Below are positions 45,636-54,366 of a DNA stretch of 64,000 nt, piece after piece. The DNA comes from an uncultured Saccharospirillaceae bacterium. Its GTDB lineage: Bacteria; Pseudomonadota; Gammaproteobacteria; Pseudomonadales; Oceanobacteraceae. The notes below the pieces were generated by a model. It was not told the origin of the DNA. It ran no database searches and saw only the letters and a program-made list of their open reading frames with translations. The translations under genes and the position numbers were made by a program. The DNA lies in contig CANNFT010000002.1 of assembly GCA_947503895.1 (NCBI GenBank), positions 434,001 through 498,000 of the forward strand. Reading direction: 5' to 3'. The stretch's first letter is position 1. Every line of letters begins with the position of its first letter.

Positions 45636-48034
45636 AATTATTCTCCTCCTTGCATTTAAAAACAAAACTAATCGCCAGCATTTTAGTGACCAGCTTAATA
45701 GCCGTATTGCTCACCAGCTTTGCACTGGTGCGCTATGACCGTTACCACTGGCAGAAAAATTCGGCCGAAGACATTCGCATATTGGCGGCGATTTTAGCGA
45801 ATCGCAGTACGGCAGCGTTGATCTTTGGTGATCCACGTCAGGCCGAAGCTAATTTAAAAGCACTGGGTGAAAATCCGAACGTCCTCATGGCGTGCATTTA
45901 TGACAGTGGCGGTGACGTATTTACCCTCCACCATTTTCGGCACCTCAATCGTCGCGACTGCCCGCCAGTTAAAGAAGACGCATTCTTTAGCATTCAAGAA
46001 AACATGGAAATCTTTGAACCGATTGAATTGGATGGTTTGAAAGTCGGCACACTTTACATGGAACTGAGCCTCGAATGGCTCGCGCAACGTTGGCGAGAGC
46101 AACTGGTATTCATCATGATTGTTGTTGTGTGTACGTTGTTTATTGCATTCGGTATTGCGCGCTACTTGCAGAAATTACTGGTTCGACCGATTAAGCAAAT
46201 TGCCGATACGGCTGACAATATCAGTCGCAAAGGCGACTACAGTTTACGTGCGAATAAAACCGTAGATGATGAGCTAGGCGATTTGGTTTCTGTTTTTAAC
46301 AACATGTTAGAAGAAATCGAAGGTGAGCGTCTTTCTTTGCATTCGAGCGAGGAAAAATTCCGTCAGCTGGCCTCTCTATCACCGGTCGGCATTTTTCAAA
46401 TTGATTTGCAGCATAAGATTACTTACGTCAATCAGCGCTGGTGTGAAATCACAGATATTCATGAACCCTCTGCAACGCTGGATCAATGGCTCACCCGAAT
46501 ACGAAGCGAAGATCGTCGAGCAACATTAAAAGCGTGGACAGATCTTATCAGCAATAATCAGTCGTTTGTGATCGAAGTGGGATTTGAACGGGACGGCAAA
46601 ACCACTTGGACGATTGTGGAAGCGAGCGTATTACGCGATGCGCAAAGTGATATTACCGGCTACATGGGCGCCATCAGCGATATTACGGATTTAAAGAATG
46701 CCCAACTGCAAATGGAAACACTGGCTTTTTACGATCCATTAACCGGTTTATCCAATCGACGATTATTTAAAGAGCGCCTTAAAAAGGCCGTCAGCGAAGC
46801 TCAACGACGTCACACTTACGTCGGATTGTTGTTCTTAGATTTAGATCAATTTAAACGAATTAACGATTCCATGGGGCATGATGCGGGTGACCAACTGCTG
46901 ATCAGTGTGGCAGAACGATTAATTAACAGTGTACGTGAAAGTGATACGGTTTCACGTATCGGTGGCGATGAATTCACCGTACTGCTTACGGATATGGAGT
47001 CCAGTCATGACGTGCGCCATATTGCAGACAAAATTTTAGTGCGACTTGGTGGTCCCGTGAATATCAAAAACCAAGACGTCACGAATACCGTGAGCATCGG
47101 TATTACCATGGCGCCCACAGACAGCACGGATGCCAATATTTTAATGCGCAATGCCGATTTGGCAATGTACCGAGCGAAAGAATTAGGCCGTAATAATTTT
47201 CAATTTTTCTCTGAAGAAATGAACGCAGAGATTATGACGTATTTAGAAATTGAAAAAGACTTGCGCAAAGCGGTTGAAAAAGACGATGAGCTGGTAGTTT
47301 ATTATCAACCCAAAATAGATTTAACCTCCTACGATTTTATGGGGGTGGAAGCACTGATCCGTTGGCATCGCCCTTCCGGAGACATCGTCTCCCCGGCACA
47401 GTTTATTCCGATCGCCGAAGAATCCGGTCTAATCGTTCCTATAGGGAAATTGGTACTTCGCCATGCCTGCATTCAAATAAAACAGTTTATGGATTTTGGA
47501 CTTTGGCCGGTGAATGCAAAAGTCGCCGTAAATTTATCGGCCAAGCAATTTAGCGACCCTGGTTTAATTCAAAGCCTGCAAGATATTTTGGACAGCACGG
47601 GGTGCCCCGTCACCAGCTTAGAACTGGAAATTACCGAAAGCACTCTTATGGATAATGTTGAAGATGCCATTATGATCATGCGGCAAATCAAAAAAATGGG
47701 CATCGCCATCGCCATAGACGACTTTGGGACGGGATATTCCTCACTCAGTTATTTGAAGCGGTTTCCGATTGATGTACTGAAAGTGGATCGATCGTTTGTG
47801 ATGGATATTCCCAGCGATCTTAATGACATGGAAATTACTGCCGCGGTCATCGCTATGGCCCATAAACTCAATTTAAGAGTGGTCGCGGAAGGTGTTGAAA
47901 CCCCAGAGCAGTTGGAATTCCTAAAAGCCAATCGCTGTGAATACGCGCAAGGGTTTTATATTGCGCGACCCATGCCAGCGGCCGAACTGGAATCGTACAT
48001 TAAGCAGCCTCAACCATTCGGATTAATGCCCTAA
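45632..48034 (+). CDS. Membrane GGDEF-EAL protein with periplasmic sensor, HAMP and PAS
   Basis: An 800-residue c-di-GMP enzyme. A membrane helix at about residues 13-30 and a second at about 158-176 enclose a periplasmic sensor domain (CHASE8-like). HAMP (about 180-235), PAS (about 245-365), GGDEF (about 375-535) and EAL (about 545-795) follow. The GGDEF site RIGGDEF is intact with an RESD inhibitory-site motif 5 residues before it. The EAL site has EALIRW, EITEST, IDDFGTGYSS and VVAEGVE intact. Both synthesis and breakdown are therefore possible. The overlapping yfiR gene suggests periplasmic control by YfiR, like YfiN, which itself lacks PAS and EAL. Confidence 0.93.
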   Translation: MKLFSSLHLKTKLIASILVTSLIAVLLTSFALVRYDRYHWQKNSAEDIRILAAILANRSTAALIFGDPRQAEANLKALGENPNVLMACIYDSGGDVFTLHHFRHLNRRDCPPVKEDAFFSIQENMEIFEPIELDGLKVGTLYMELSLEWLAQRWREQLVFIMIVVVCTLFIAFGIARYLQKLLVRPIKQIADTADNISRKGDYSLRANKTVDDELGDLVSVFNNMLEEIEGERLSLHSSEEKFRQLASLSPVGIFQIDLQHKITYVNQRWCEITDIHEPSATLDQWLTRIRSEDRRATLKAWTDLISNNQSFVIEVGFERDGKTTWTIVEASVLRDAQSDITGYMGAISDITDLKNAQLQMETLAFYDPLTGLSNRRLFKERLKKAVSEAQRRHTYVGLLFLDLDQFKRINDSMGHDAGDQLLISVAERLINSVRESDTVSRIGGDEFTVLLTDMESSHDVRHIADKILVRLGGPVNIKNQDVTNTVSIGITMAPTDSTDANILMRNADLAMYRAKELGRNNFQFFSEEMNAEIMTYLEIEKDLRKAVEKDDELVVYYQPKIDLTSYDFMGVEALIRWHRPSGDIVSPAQFIPIAEESGLIVPIGKLVLRHACIQIKQFMDFGLWPVNAKVAVNLSAKQFSDPGLIQSLQDILDSTGCPVTSLELEITESTLMDNVEDAIMIMRQIKKMGIAIAIDDFGTGYSSLSYLKRFPIDVLKVDRSFVMDIPSDLNDMEITAAVIAMAHKLNLRVVAEGVETPEQLEFLKANRCEYAQGFYIARPMPAAELESYIKQPQPFGLMP

Positions 48035-48157
48035 CCGTGCATAGCTCTGCATACGTTAAACGGGCAGCACTTTGAGCCATCTCTATAACCGTTTACAATT
48101 CGGTGCTCGGGCCCATCCTGGCCTCGTTCAGTTTGTACAAACAGGCCCAAAGTATTT

Positions 48158-49198
48158 ATGGATTTAGTGACATCCTTCAGTGAAGCTGTACTGCATTGGT
48201 ACGATCAACATGGTCGTACCGACCTTCCTTGGCAAAAGAATAAAACCCCATACCGTGTGTGGGTGTCAGAAATCATGTTGCAACAAACGCAAGTCGCGAC
48301 CGTCATCGGATACTATGAACGCTTTATGGCGCGTTTTCCGACCGTTGAATCCTTAGCGGAAGCAGAGCAGGATGAAGTGCTTCATCTTTGGACGGGGCTC
48401 GGCTATTACGCTCGTGCGCGCAATTTACACAAGTGTGCACAAACAGTCGTACAGCAACACGCAGGCGAGTTTCCTAGAAGCGTTGAAGGGCTAGAGTCAT
48501 TACCGGGAATTGGTCGTTCCACGGCCGGTGCCATTGCCAGCATCACCATGAAAAAGCGAGCAGCCATCTTGGATGGCAATGTCAAACGCGTACTCACGCG
48601 CTTCCATGCGGTGGAAGGTTGGCCGGGCAATAAGAAAGTGGCAGATGGCCTCTGGGACATTGCCGAGCGTTATACCCCAAGTAAACGGACGGCTGCTTAT
48701 ACTCAGGCCATGATGGATTTAGGGGCCACACTGTGTACGCGTAGCAAGCCAGCATGTGAAATTTGCCCGTTGGTGAATCAGTGTGAAGCCTACGCCCTGA
48801 AACGGGTTAAAGAATTTCCAAACTCTAAGCCAAAAGTTGAAAAGCCCATAAAAAGCACACGTATGTTGCTTATTCAGCACAACGGGCACATCTTGTTGCA
48901 GCAGCAACCGCCGACGGGACTTTGGGGGGGCTTATGGATATTTCCTCAACAAGCGGTCGATGCGAGCGTGCAAGCACACACTCACTTACTCAATGCTTGC
49001 ATTGACGATGAGCAAGCCTTAACGCCGTTTCGGCATACGTTTAGTCATTACCACTTGGACATACACCCCCATATCGTCTCGCTAAATCGAAAACCCAAGA
49101 TGGTGGGCGAATCAGCATTGCTTTGGTATAACCCACAATCACCTGCCAATGTGGGCCTCGCAGCCCCGGTTAAAAAATTACTGGAAACCCTGACATGA
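48158..49198 (+). CDS. mutY: A/G-specific adenine glycosylase
   Basis: A 346-residue repair enzyme that removes adenine paired with 8-oxoguanine. Catalytic and structural motifs: [22 protein letters not shown], helix-hairpin-helix [30 protein letters not shown] and the 4Fe-4S loop C-x6-C-x2-C-x5-C ([17 protein letters not shown]). The C-terminal NUDIX-like domain recognises 8-oxoG ([12 protein letters not shown]). Its stop overlaps the yggX start by 4 bases. mutM elsewhere in the window acts in the same repair pathway. Confidence 0.97.
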   Translation: MDLVTSFSEAVLHWYDQHGRTDLPWQKNKTPYRVWVSEIMLQQTQVATVIGYYERFMARFPTVESLAEAEQDEVLHLWTGLGYYARARNLHKCAQTVVQQHAGEFPRSVEGLESLPGIGRSTAGAIASITMKKRAAILDGNVKRVLTRFHAVEGWPGNKKVADGLWDIAERYTPSKRTAAYTQAMMDLGATLCTRSKPACEICPLVNQCEAYALKRVKEFPNSKPKVEKPIKSTRMLLIQHNGHILLQQQPPTGLWGGLWIFPQQAVDASVQAHTHLLNACIDDEQALTPFRHTFSHYHLDIHPHIVSLNRKPKMVGESALLWYNPQSPANVGLAAPVKKLLETLT

Positions 49199-49488
49199 GT
49201 GAAACAGAAACGAGGATGGTTTTTTGCCGTCGTCTCCAACAGACGCTAGAAGGACTGGATAAGCCACCGTTTCCAGGACCAAAGGGCGTCGACATTTATG
49301 AAAATGTCTCGAAACAGGCTTGGCAAGCCTGGATGGAGCATCAAACACGGCTCATCAACGAGCAGCACCTTAATATGATGGATATGACCAGTCGAAAGTA
49401 TCTACAGGAACAAATGACGCGTTATTTTGACGGCCAGTCCGTCGATCAAGCTGAAGGATTCGTACCCCCCAGCCCATCAGTCGATTGA
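49195..49488 (+). CDS. Fe(2+)-trafficking protein YggX
   Basis: A 97-residue protein of the YggX family, linked to iron handling and protection of Fe-S clusters against oxidation. Family segments: [24 protein letters not shown] with the conserved cysteine, [23 protein letters not shown] and [16 protein letters not shown]. Translation is coupled to mutY by an ATGA overlap, the usual mutY-yggX pair. An internal ATG (MVFCRRL) could be the true start. Confidence 0.95.
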   Translation: MSETETRMVFCRRLQQTLEGLDKPPFPGPKGVDIYENVSKQAWQAWMEHQTRLINEQHLNMMDMTSRKYLQEQMTRYFDGQSVDQAEGFVPPSPSVD

Positions 49489-49558
49489 GCTGTTTAAAAT
49501 TCGTACAGAGTCTGCAATCTATGTTGCTGAAAAGTATACGAATTATTATGAAAAGAGG

Positions 49559-49587
49559 TTGACACAAAATTCCTAAACGGGTTTAAT
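49559..49587 (+). promoter_or_regulatory. Sigma-70 promoter of tRNA-Phe
   Basis: TTGACA (49559-49564), a 17-base spacer, then TTTAAT (49582-49587). A GC-rich stretch follows, as in stringently controlled stable-RNA promoters. It lies about 43 bases before the tRNA. Confidence 0.75.
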
Positions 49588-49629
49588 ACGCGACCTCAGC
49601 ACGGCCCACATGGCCAAATAATGCTGAAT

Positions 49630-49705
49630 GCCCAGATAGCTCAGTCGGTAGAGCAGAGGATTGAAAATCCTCGTGTCGGTGGTTCGATTCCGCCTCTGGG
49701 CACCA
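49630..49705 (+). tRNA. tRNA-Phe (GAA)
   Basis: A 76-base cloverleaf with the 3' CCA encoded. The acceptor GCCCAGA pairs with TCTGGGC, the D loop has AGCTCAGTCGGTAGAGC, the anticodon loop reads TTGAAAA (anticodon GAA), and the T arm carries GGTTCGATTCC. It follows yggX, as in Pseudomonas. Confidence 0.97.
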
Positions 49706-49713
49706 TCAAATTC

Positions 49714-49746
49714 AAAAAGCCCGCTTAATCAGCGGGCTTTTTTTTG
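49714..49746 (+). terminator. Terminator after tRNA-Phe
   Basis: AAAAAGCCCGC pairs with GCGGGCTTTTT across a 7-base loop, followed by more T. It begins 9 bases after the tRNA. Confidence 0.93.
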
Positions 49747-49886
49747 CCTGTCATAAAAGGCAAGCAATGCCACTTCATCTCAGGTCTGGTCCTGGCGGAA
49801 ACTTTCCAAATCCAGCAACTTTATCTATACCTTAAGTCATGTCTTCTACGAACGCGCGAAGGGTTTTGTGCGATAAGAGGTTACTG

Positions 49887-50642
49887 ATGAAAAAATTCCT
49901 GTCTGTCTGGATATTCGCCTGCTTCACGCTGAATGTTTCAGCTGAGACCATCAGCATTCGGGCGGACGATTGGTTCCCCATGAATGGTAATCCAAACGAC
50001 CTAAAACCCGGCTATATGATTGAATTAGCCAAAGCAATTTTTACCCCCTTGAGTGTGACAGTGGATTATAAAATGATGCCTTGGGAACGGGCTTTACATG
50101 AAGCCCGTGCCGGCAACATTGATTGCGTGGTCGGCGCGTATAAAGATGATGCCCCCGATTTCGTATTCCCGAATGAACATTGGGGGCTCGATGAAACCAG
50201 TTTCTTTGTGCAAAAATCAGATCAGTGGAAATTTGATGGCAATCTAGAGAATTTATCGAAGCGAAAAGTCGGTGTGATAACAGGCTACGCATATGATGAT
50301 GAATTCGATGCCATGGCAGAAAAACTTAAGGGCGTGGCTTTTCAGTTTATGACCGGCGATGGCGCACTGGATAAAAACATAAAAAAATTACTCGCAGGCC
50401 GCTTAGATACATTAGTTGAAAGCACGGCAGTGTTTAACTCGAAAACCCAAGAAATGGGTGTACAGAAACAAGTTAAATCAGCGGGTTCCTTGACCGAAGC
50501 CGTACCCATGTACATTGCATGCACGCCAAACAGTGAAAAATCAAAACGTTTAATGAAAATGGTGGACGACGCCATGCCGAAATTAAGGGGTGATGGCACC
50601 TTGACAAAAATAATGTCAAATTATGGATTAGATGCTTGGTAA
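49887..50642 (+). CDS. Periplasmic substrate-binding protein (family 3)
   Basis: A 251-residue exported solute-binding protein. The ATG at 49887 gives a clean signal peptide (MKKFLSVWIFACFTLNVSA) with an AAGAGG site; a longer frame reaches 49839. The mature part follows the amino-acid-binding fold: ADDWFPMNGNPNDLKPGYMI, MPWERALHEARAGNIDCVVG, KRKVGVITGYAYDDEF and the C-terminal MVDDAMPKLRGDGTLTKIMS. No permease or ATPase genes are adjacent, so it may serve a distant transporter or act as a sensor. The ligand is unknown. Confidence 0.85.
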   Translation: MKKFLSVWIFACFTLNVSAETISIRADDWFPMNGNPNDLKPGYMIELAKAIFTPLSVTVDYKMMPWERALHEARAGNIDCVVGAYKDDAPDFVFPNEHWGLDETSFFVQKSDQWKFDGNLENLSKRKVGVITGYAYDDEFDAMAEKLKGVAFQFMTGDGALDKNIKKLLAGRLDTLVESTAVFNSKTQEMGVQKQVKSAGSLTEAVPMYIACTPNSEKSKRLMKMVDDAMPKLRGDGTLTKIMSNYGLDAW

Positions 50643-51080
50643 CTTCCGGCGTTTCACACCTTAATGAACGTCAGGCGGTGGATGCATTCGCTCTCACGCC
50701 TTATTAATAGATATTTAGTAGTAGGGCTGGATATTATTTGAAAAGCTAAAGTGCGTGACATTTCATGAAACAGTATCCATTTAGACGAGTGATGGTTGCT
50801 ATCTTCTATTTGAATAATATGCACGATTACATTAAATGCTTATTGCTCCGTCAATCGTGAATTACAGCTTATCATCCTCTTTTGTTTTGCCTGTGATTTT
50901 TAGTTGCGAAAAATTTGGGGTGTAAAAAGAATTTTTAAACAGCTCAACGAATTCAATCGCGATATTGTATTTTACTGGCTAAATGCCCCATGACAGCTCT
51001 TCTCGTTACACCACTCCCAATTAGGCCTGCTAATCTCATAACGGCGCGTAACACATATCTTTCTTAGGCAGTATTAAGAT
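50643..51080. other. Intergenic region left of the defence locus
   Basis: About 440 bases with a visible drop in GC content. No gene, RNA or clear repeat is seen. Confidence 0.5.
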
Positions 51081-51215
51081 TTACAACATATTCGCTTGAA
51101 TGGCTTCCCAGATATTAAGAATCTTACTGCCACCAAATAGGCGGAACGAATGCACGCCTTCTAGCAGGACTGAATCCTTCGAGCGTTTACGGATAGTGAG
51201 ATAAGTTAGTGTCAT
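51081..51215 (-). CDS. Possible 44-residue small protein
   Basis: A short open frame (starts MTLTYLTIRKRSKDSVLLEG, ends AIQANML) with an AAAGGA ribosome site 7 bases before its ATG. It is divergent from the xre gene of the defence locus and shares with it an intergenic region rich in repeats. No family is recognised. It could be a small regulator or antitoxin-like peptide, or the remnant of a longer gene. Confidence 0.4.
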   Translation of the reverse strand: MTLTYLTIRKRSKDSVLLEGVHSFRLFGGSKILNIWEAIQANML

Positions 51216-51232
51216 TTGTATTCCTTTGTGGC

Positions 51233-51311
51233 TTTTTGTAGCGTGTACCATACAATAGTCGCGAAGAATGAAGCGGTTAAGCCCTTTTATAGTGTTTACG
51301 CTACAAAAGGG
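51233..51311. promoter_or_regulatory. Repeated inverted motif upstream of xre, candidate operator
   Basis: A 30-base imperfect palindrome at 51282-51311 pairs CCCTTTTATAGTGTT with TACGCTACAAAAGGG (12 of 15 positions). A third related copy, TTTTTGTAGCGTGTAC, lies at 51233-51248. The shared unit TTTTRTAGYGT sits between the 44-codon ORF and the xre gene and is a likely binding site for the XRE regulator. Confidence 0.5.
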
Positions 51312-51398
51312 ATTTCTGGTATTTGTATGATGCGCAAAAGCTTTAGAAAATGAGGAAAACGAGCGGTAGAATGATTAAAAATTATCTGGGGCCTAGAG

Positions 51399-51629
51399 AT
51401 GATCAGGTTTAGGTTAAAAGAACTGATTGCTGAAAAGGGTTTTCAGGAAGGGCGCAGAGTCACGATCGACGAAGTGGCCAAAGAGACAGGCGTTCATAGA
51501 ACGACCCCATCTAAAATAGCGAACCAAAAAGGCTATAAAACCAATACAGAGGTTTTAGATAAGCTATGCGCGTATTTTGGTGTAGAGATAGGCCAAGTAG
51601 CGGAATATTTAGAAGATGAAAGAAGATGA
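51399..51629 (+). CDS. XRE/Cro-type HTH regulator
   Basis: A 76-residue DNA-binding protein. The helix-turn-helix runs over residues about 22-55 (VTIDEVAKETGVHRTTPSKIANQ, then TEVLDKLCAYFGVEIGQVAEYL), the YozG/cro type. Such small regulators commonly delay restriction genes until methylation is established, and it leads into the mrr-hsd operon. Its stop codon lies inside a three-fold 10-base repeat and overlaps the ATG of a 19-codon mini-ORF. Confidence 0.82.
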   Translation: MIRFRLKELIAEKGFQEGRRVTIDEVAKETGVHRTTPSKIANQKGYKTNTEVLDKLCAYFGVEIGQVAEYLEDERR

Positions 51630-51640
51630 AAGAAGATGAA
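51611..51640 (+). repeat. Three tandem copies of AGAAGATGAA
   Basis: Three perfect copies of the 10-base unit AGAAGATGAA span the xre stop codon (in the second copy). The unit length is not a multiple of three, so copy-number change shifts frames, and each copy contains an ATG. Confidence 0.95.
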
Positions 51641-51685
51641 GTGTTGCTGAGAAAAAATAAAATAAAGTGCTTGTTAAAGGAATAA
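51626..51685 (+). CDS. 19-codon linking mini-ORF between xre and mrr
   Basis: Starts at ATG 51626, overlapping the xre stop as ATGA, and reads MKEDEVLLRKNKIKCLLKE before TAA at 51683-51685, 2 bases before the mrr start. It could couple translation of xre to mrr. The copy of the 10-base repeat used sets its frame. Confidence 0.4.
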   Translation: MKEDEVLLRKNKIKCLLKE

Positions 51686-51687
51686 CC

Positions 51688-52599
51688 ATGGCAGTACCTG
51701 ACTACCAAACACTCATGCTCCCCTTTCTAAAGTTATTAGCAGATGGCGCAGAGCATACGCTGCCAGAAATCACCGAATCCTTATCACGTGAATTCAACCT
51801 TACAGAAGCAGAACGAAGCGAGCTATTACCGAGCGGCAATCAGGAGATCATGCGTAACCGAGTCGGTTGGGCGCGTACCTACTTGAAAAAAGCATTAATA
51901 CTTGAAGCTCCCCGCAGGGCTGTGTTTCAAATAACAGCACGAGGTCAGCAGGTATTATCTGAAAAACCAGAAAAAATAACCGCCCGTTACTTAAAACGCT
52001 TTGAAGAGTTCTGCGAGTTTCATAATTCGTCACCATCCGCAGAAGACACCACCGCAATTGATGATGTGGAAAACAGCCAAACCCCAACCGAAGCCATGGA
52101 AGCCGCCCATAAGACATTGAATAACGACCTAGCAAGCGAGGTGCTTGGGGCCATCAAAAACCAGTCCCCACAGTTCTTTGAGCACCTAGTGGTTAAACTC
52201 ATGCAGGCCATGGGCTATGGCGGCTGGAGTCATGAGTCTGCCCGAGCCACACAGTACACATCAGATGGCGGCATAGACGGCATAATCAATGAGGACCCAT
52301 TAGGCCTAGAAACCATTTACCTGCAGGCCAAGCGTTACAGCGAAATTCCCATTGGCCGACCAGACATTCAAGCCTTTGTGGGCGCACTGGAAATGAAACG
52401 TGCCCGCAAAGGAGTATTCATAACCACCAGTCGCTTCAGCAAAGATGCTTTAGAATACATCTCACTTATTGAGAAAAAAGTCGTACTCATAGACGGCAAG
52501 CAACTGGCCGATTTAATGATCAAACATAACCTTGGGGTCAGCGTTAAACAGACCTTTCAAGTGAAAACCATCGACACCGATTACTTTTTAGAAGATTAA
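51688..52599 (+). CDS. mrr: Mrr-type restriction endonuclease
   Basis: A 303-residue endonuclease. The N-terminal winged helix (Mrr_N, residues about 1-90; LMLPFLKLLADGAEHTLPEI) is followed by a linker and the Mrr catalytic domain (about 155-290). That domain has the PD-(D/E)XK-type core SDGGIDGIINEDPLG, then TIYLQAKRY, then GVFITTSRFSKDAL. E. coli Mrr cuts methylated DNA. The ATG at 51688 has an AAAGGA site and is preferred over GTG at 51667. The hsdM gene begins 3 bases after its stop, so it is part of the restriction operon. Confidence 0.92.
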   Translation: MAVPDYQTLMLPFLKLLADGAEHTLPEITESLSREFNLTEAERSELLPSGNQEIMRNRVGWARTYLKKALILEAPRRAVFQITARGQQVLSEKPEKITARYLKRFEEFCEFHNSSPSAEDTTAIDDVENSQTPTEAMEAAHKTLNNDLASEVLGAIKNQSPQFFEHLVVKLMQAMGYGGWSHESARATQYTSDGGIDGIINEDPLGLETIYLQAKRYSEIPIGRPDIQAFVGALEMKRARKGVFITTSRFSKDALEYISLIEKKVVLIDGKQLADLMIKHNLGVSVKQTFQVKTIDTDYFLED

Positions 52600-52602
52600 T
52601 AA

Positions 52603-54366
52603 ATGACCACAACGTTACAAGCCGAAGAGCAAGCCTTTCTTAATGCGCTTGAGAATAAACTTTGGAATGCCGCAGACAAATTACGCTCCACCCTTGATGC
52701 TGCTCAGTACAAACATACCGTATTGGGATTGGTGTTTATAAAGTACGTATCTGACGCCTTTGATATTCGACGTGAAGAGTTAAATCGTCAATTCAGAGAT
52801 CCAGACCACGACTACTACATGGACCCTGACGAGTTTGGTGGAGAAGGCACGGAAGATTATGAACTCGACATCGAATACGAACTCGAAGAGCGCGATTACT
52901 ACATAGAAACCAATACGTTTTGGGTGCCAGCCGTCGCGCGTTGGCGTTTTCTTCAAGAAAACAATAAAACGGTTATTGGTGGAGCAGTTTTAACCTTCAA
53001 AGATAAAGAGGGTAACGAACAAAAGCTCAAAATCAGTTCAGTTGGGCATCTTATCGACAATGCCTTAGAAGCCATCGAAGCCGACAACCCCAAACTCAAA
53101 GGTGTACTCAATAAGCGCTATACCCAATTACAAATAGACCAAGCAAAACTCGGTGAGTTGATCGACTTGATTGCAACCATCCCATTTAACCATAAGTCCC
53201 TCAACAGCAAAGACATTCTCGGTCACGTTTACGAATACATGCTCGGTCAGTTTGCCCTGGCCGAAGGCAAAAAGGGCGGCCAGTTCTATACGCCCAAATC
53301 CATCGTAAGTTTAATTGTACAAATGCTCGAACCCTTCAAGGGCCGCGTGTACGACCCGGCCATGGGCAGCGGCGGCTTCTTTGTGCAATCCGAGCATTTT
53401 ATCGCCAGCAAACAAGGTAACATTGGCGAAGTTTCCATCTACGGCCAAGAATACAACCACACTACTTGGCAGCTCGCCGCCATGAACATGGCCATACGGG
53501 GTATCGACTTTAACTTCGGTAAAGAACCGGCCAACACCTACACCAATGATCAACACCGGGACTTAAAAGCCGACTTCGTTATGGCCAACCCGCCCTTCAA
53601 TATGAAAGAGTGGGATGTGGGCGTATCCGATGATGACCCACGCTGGGCCTACGGCACACCGCCTTCCGGCAACGCCAACTTCGCATGGTTACAGCACATG
53701 CTTTACCACACCGCACCTAACGGCAGCCTTGGTCTATTGTTAGCCAACGGTTCCATGAGCTCCAACACCAATAACGAAGGTGCCATACGCCAAAAACTGA
53801 TCGAAAATGATTTAGTGGAATGCATGGTGGCCTTACCCGGCCAGCTGTTCACCAATACCCAAATTCCCGCCTGTATCTGGTTTCTGACCAAAAACAAAGG
53901 CGAGCGAATTAAAGAGGTGGGCGGAGTTGATAAAAAGCTCCGCAGCCGCCAAGGCGAAGTGTTATTTATCGATGCCCGTAACCTGGGCTATATGAAAGAC
54001 CGCGTATTGCGTGATTTCACTCAAGAAGATCTAGACCAAGTCACCGAGACCTTCCATAACTGGCAAACCGGTGAAGGCTATGAGGATGTGGCTGGCTTTT
54101 GTAAATCCGTTATTGCGCTCAATGAAGAAGCAGAAAAACGTGCGGACAGTACTGAAAACAAAAAAACTGAAGCGACCATAGAAAAACACGATTTTGTCCT
54201 CACCCCAGGTCGTTATGTGGGCGCAGCCGCTGAAGAAGATGATGGTGAACCCTTTGCTGAAAAAATGGCACGATTAACCGGTCAATTAAAAACACAGTTT
54301 GAAGAATCGGATCGTTTAGAAGTGGAGATTAAAAAGAACTTGGCGGGGTTGGGTTATGAGTGCTGA
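52603..54366 (+). CDS. hsdM: Type I restriction-modification methyltransferase (M subunit)
   Basis: A 587-residue N6-adenine methyltransferase. The N-terminal HsdM_N bundle (LENKLWNAADKLRSTLDAAQYKHTVLGLVFIKYVSDAF) precedes the methyltransferase core with the AdoMet site VYDPAMGSGGFFVQSE and the catalytic NPPF in FVMANPPFNMKEWD. With HsdS it protects host DNA; with HsdR it forms the restriction complex. It follows mrr by 3 bases and overlaps hsdS by 11 bases. Confidence 0.97.
   Translation: MTTTLQAEEQAFLNALENKLWNAADKLRSTLDAAQYKHTVLGLVFIKYVSDAFDIRREELNRQFRDPDHDYYMDPDEFGGEGTEDYELDIEYELEERDYYIETNTFWVPAVARWRFLQENNKTVIGGAVLTFKDKEGNEQKLKISSVGHLIDNALEAIEADNPKLKGVLNKRYTQLQIDQAKLGELIDLIATIPFNHKSLNSKDILGHVYEYMLGQFALAEGKKGGQFYTPKSIVSLIVQMLEPFKGRVYDPAMGSGGFFVQSEHFIASKQGNIGEVSIYGQEYNHTTWQLAAMNMAIRGIDFNFGKEPANTYTNDQHRDLKADFVMANPPFNMKEWDVGVSDDDPRWAYGTPPSGNANFAWLQHMLYHTAPNGSLGLLLANGSMSSNTNNEGAIRQKLIENDLVECMVALPGQLFTNTQIPACIWFLTKNKGERIKEVGGVDKKLRSRQGEVLFIDARNLGYMKDRVLRDFTQEDLDQVTETFHNWQTGEGYEDVAGFCKSVIALNEEAEKRADSTENKKTEATIEKHDFVLTPGRYVGAAAEEDDGEPFAEKMARLTGQLKTQFEESDRLEVEIKKNLAGLGYEC

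Noticed and set aside
51611..51640. Tandem repeat considered as a CRISPR or origin iteron
   Set aside because: Only three contiguous 10-base units without spacers and lying across a stop codon.
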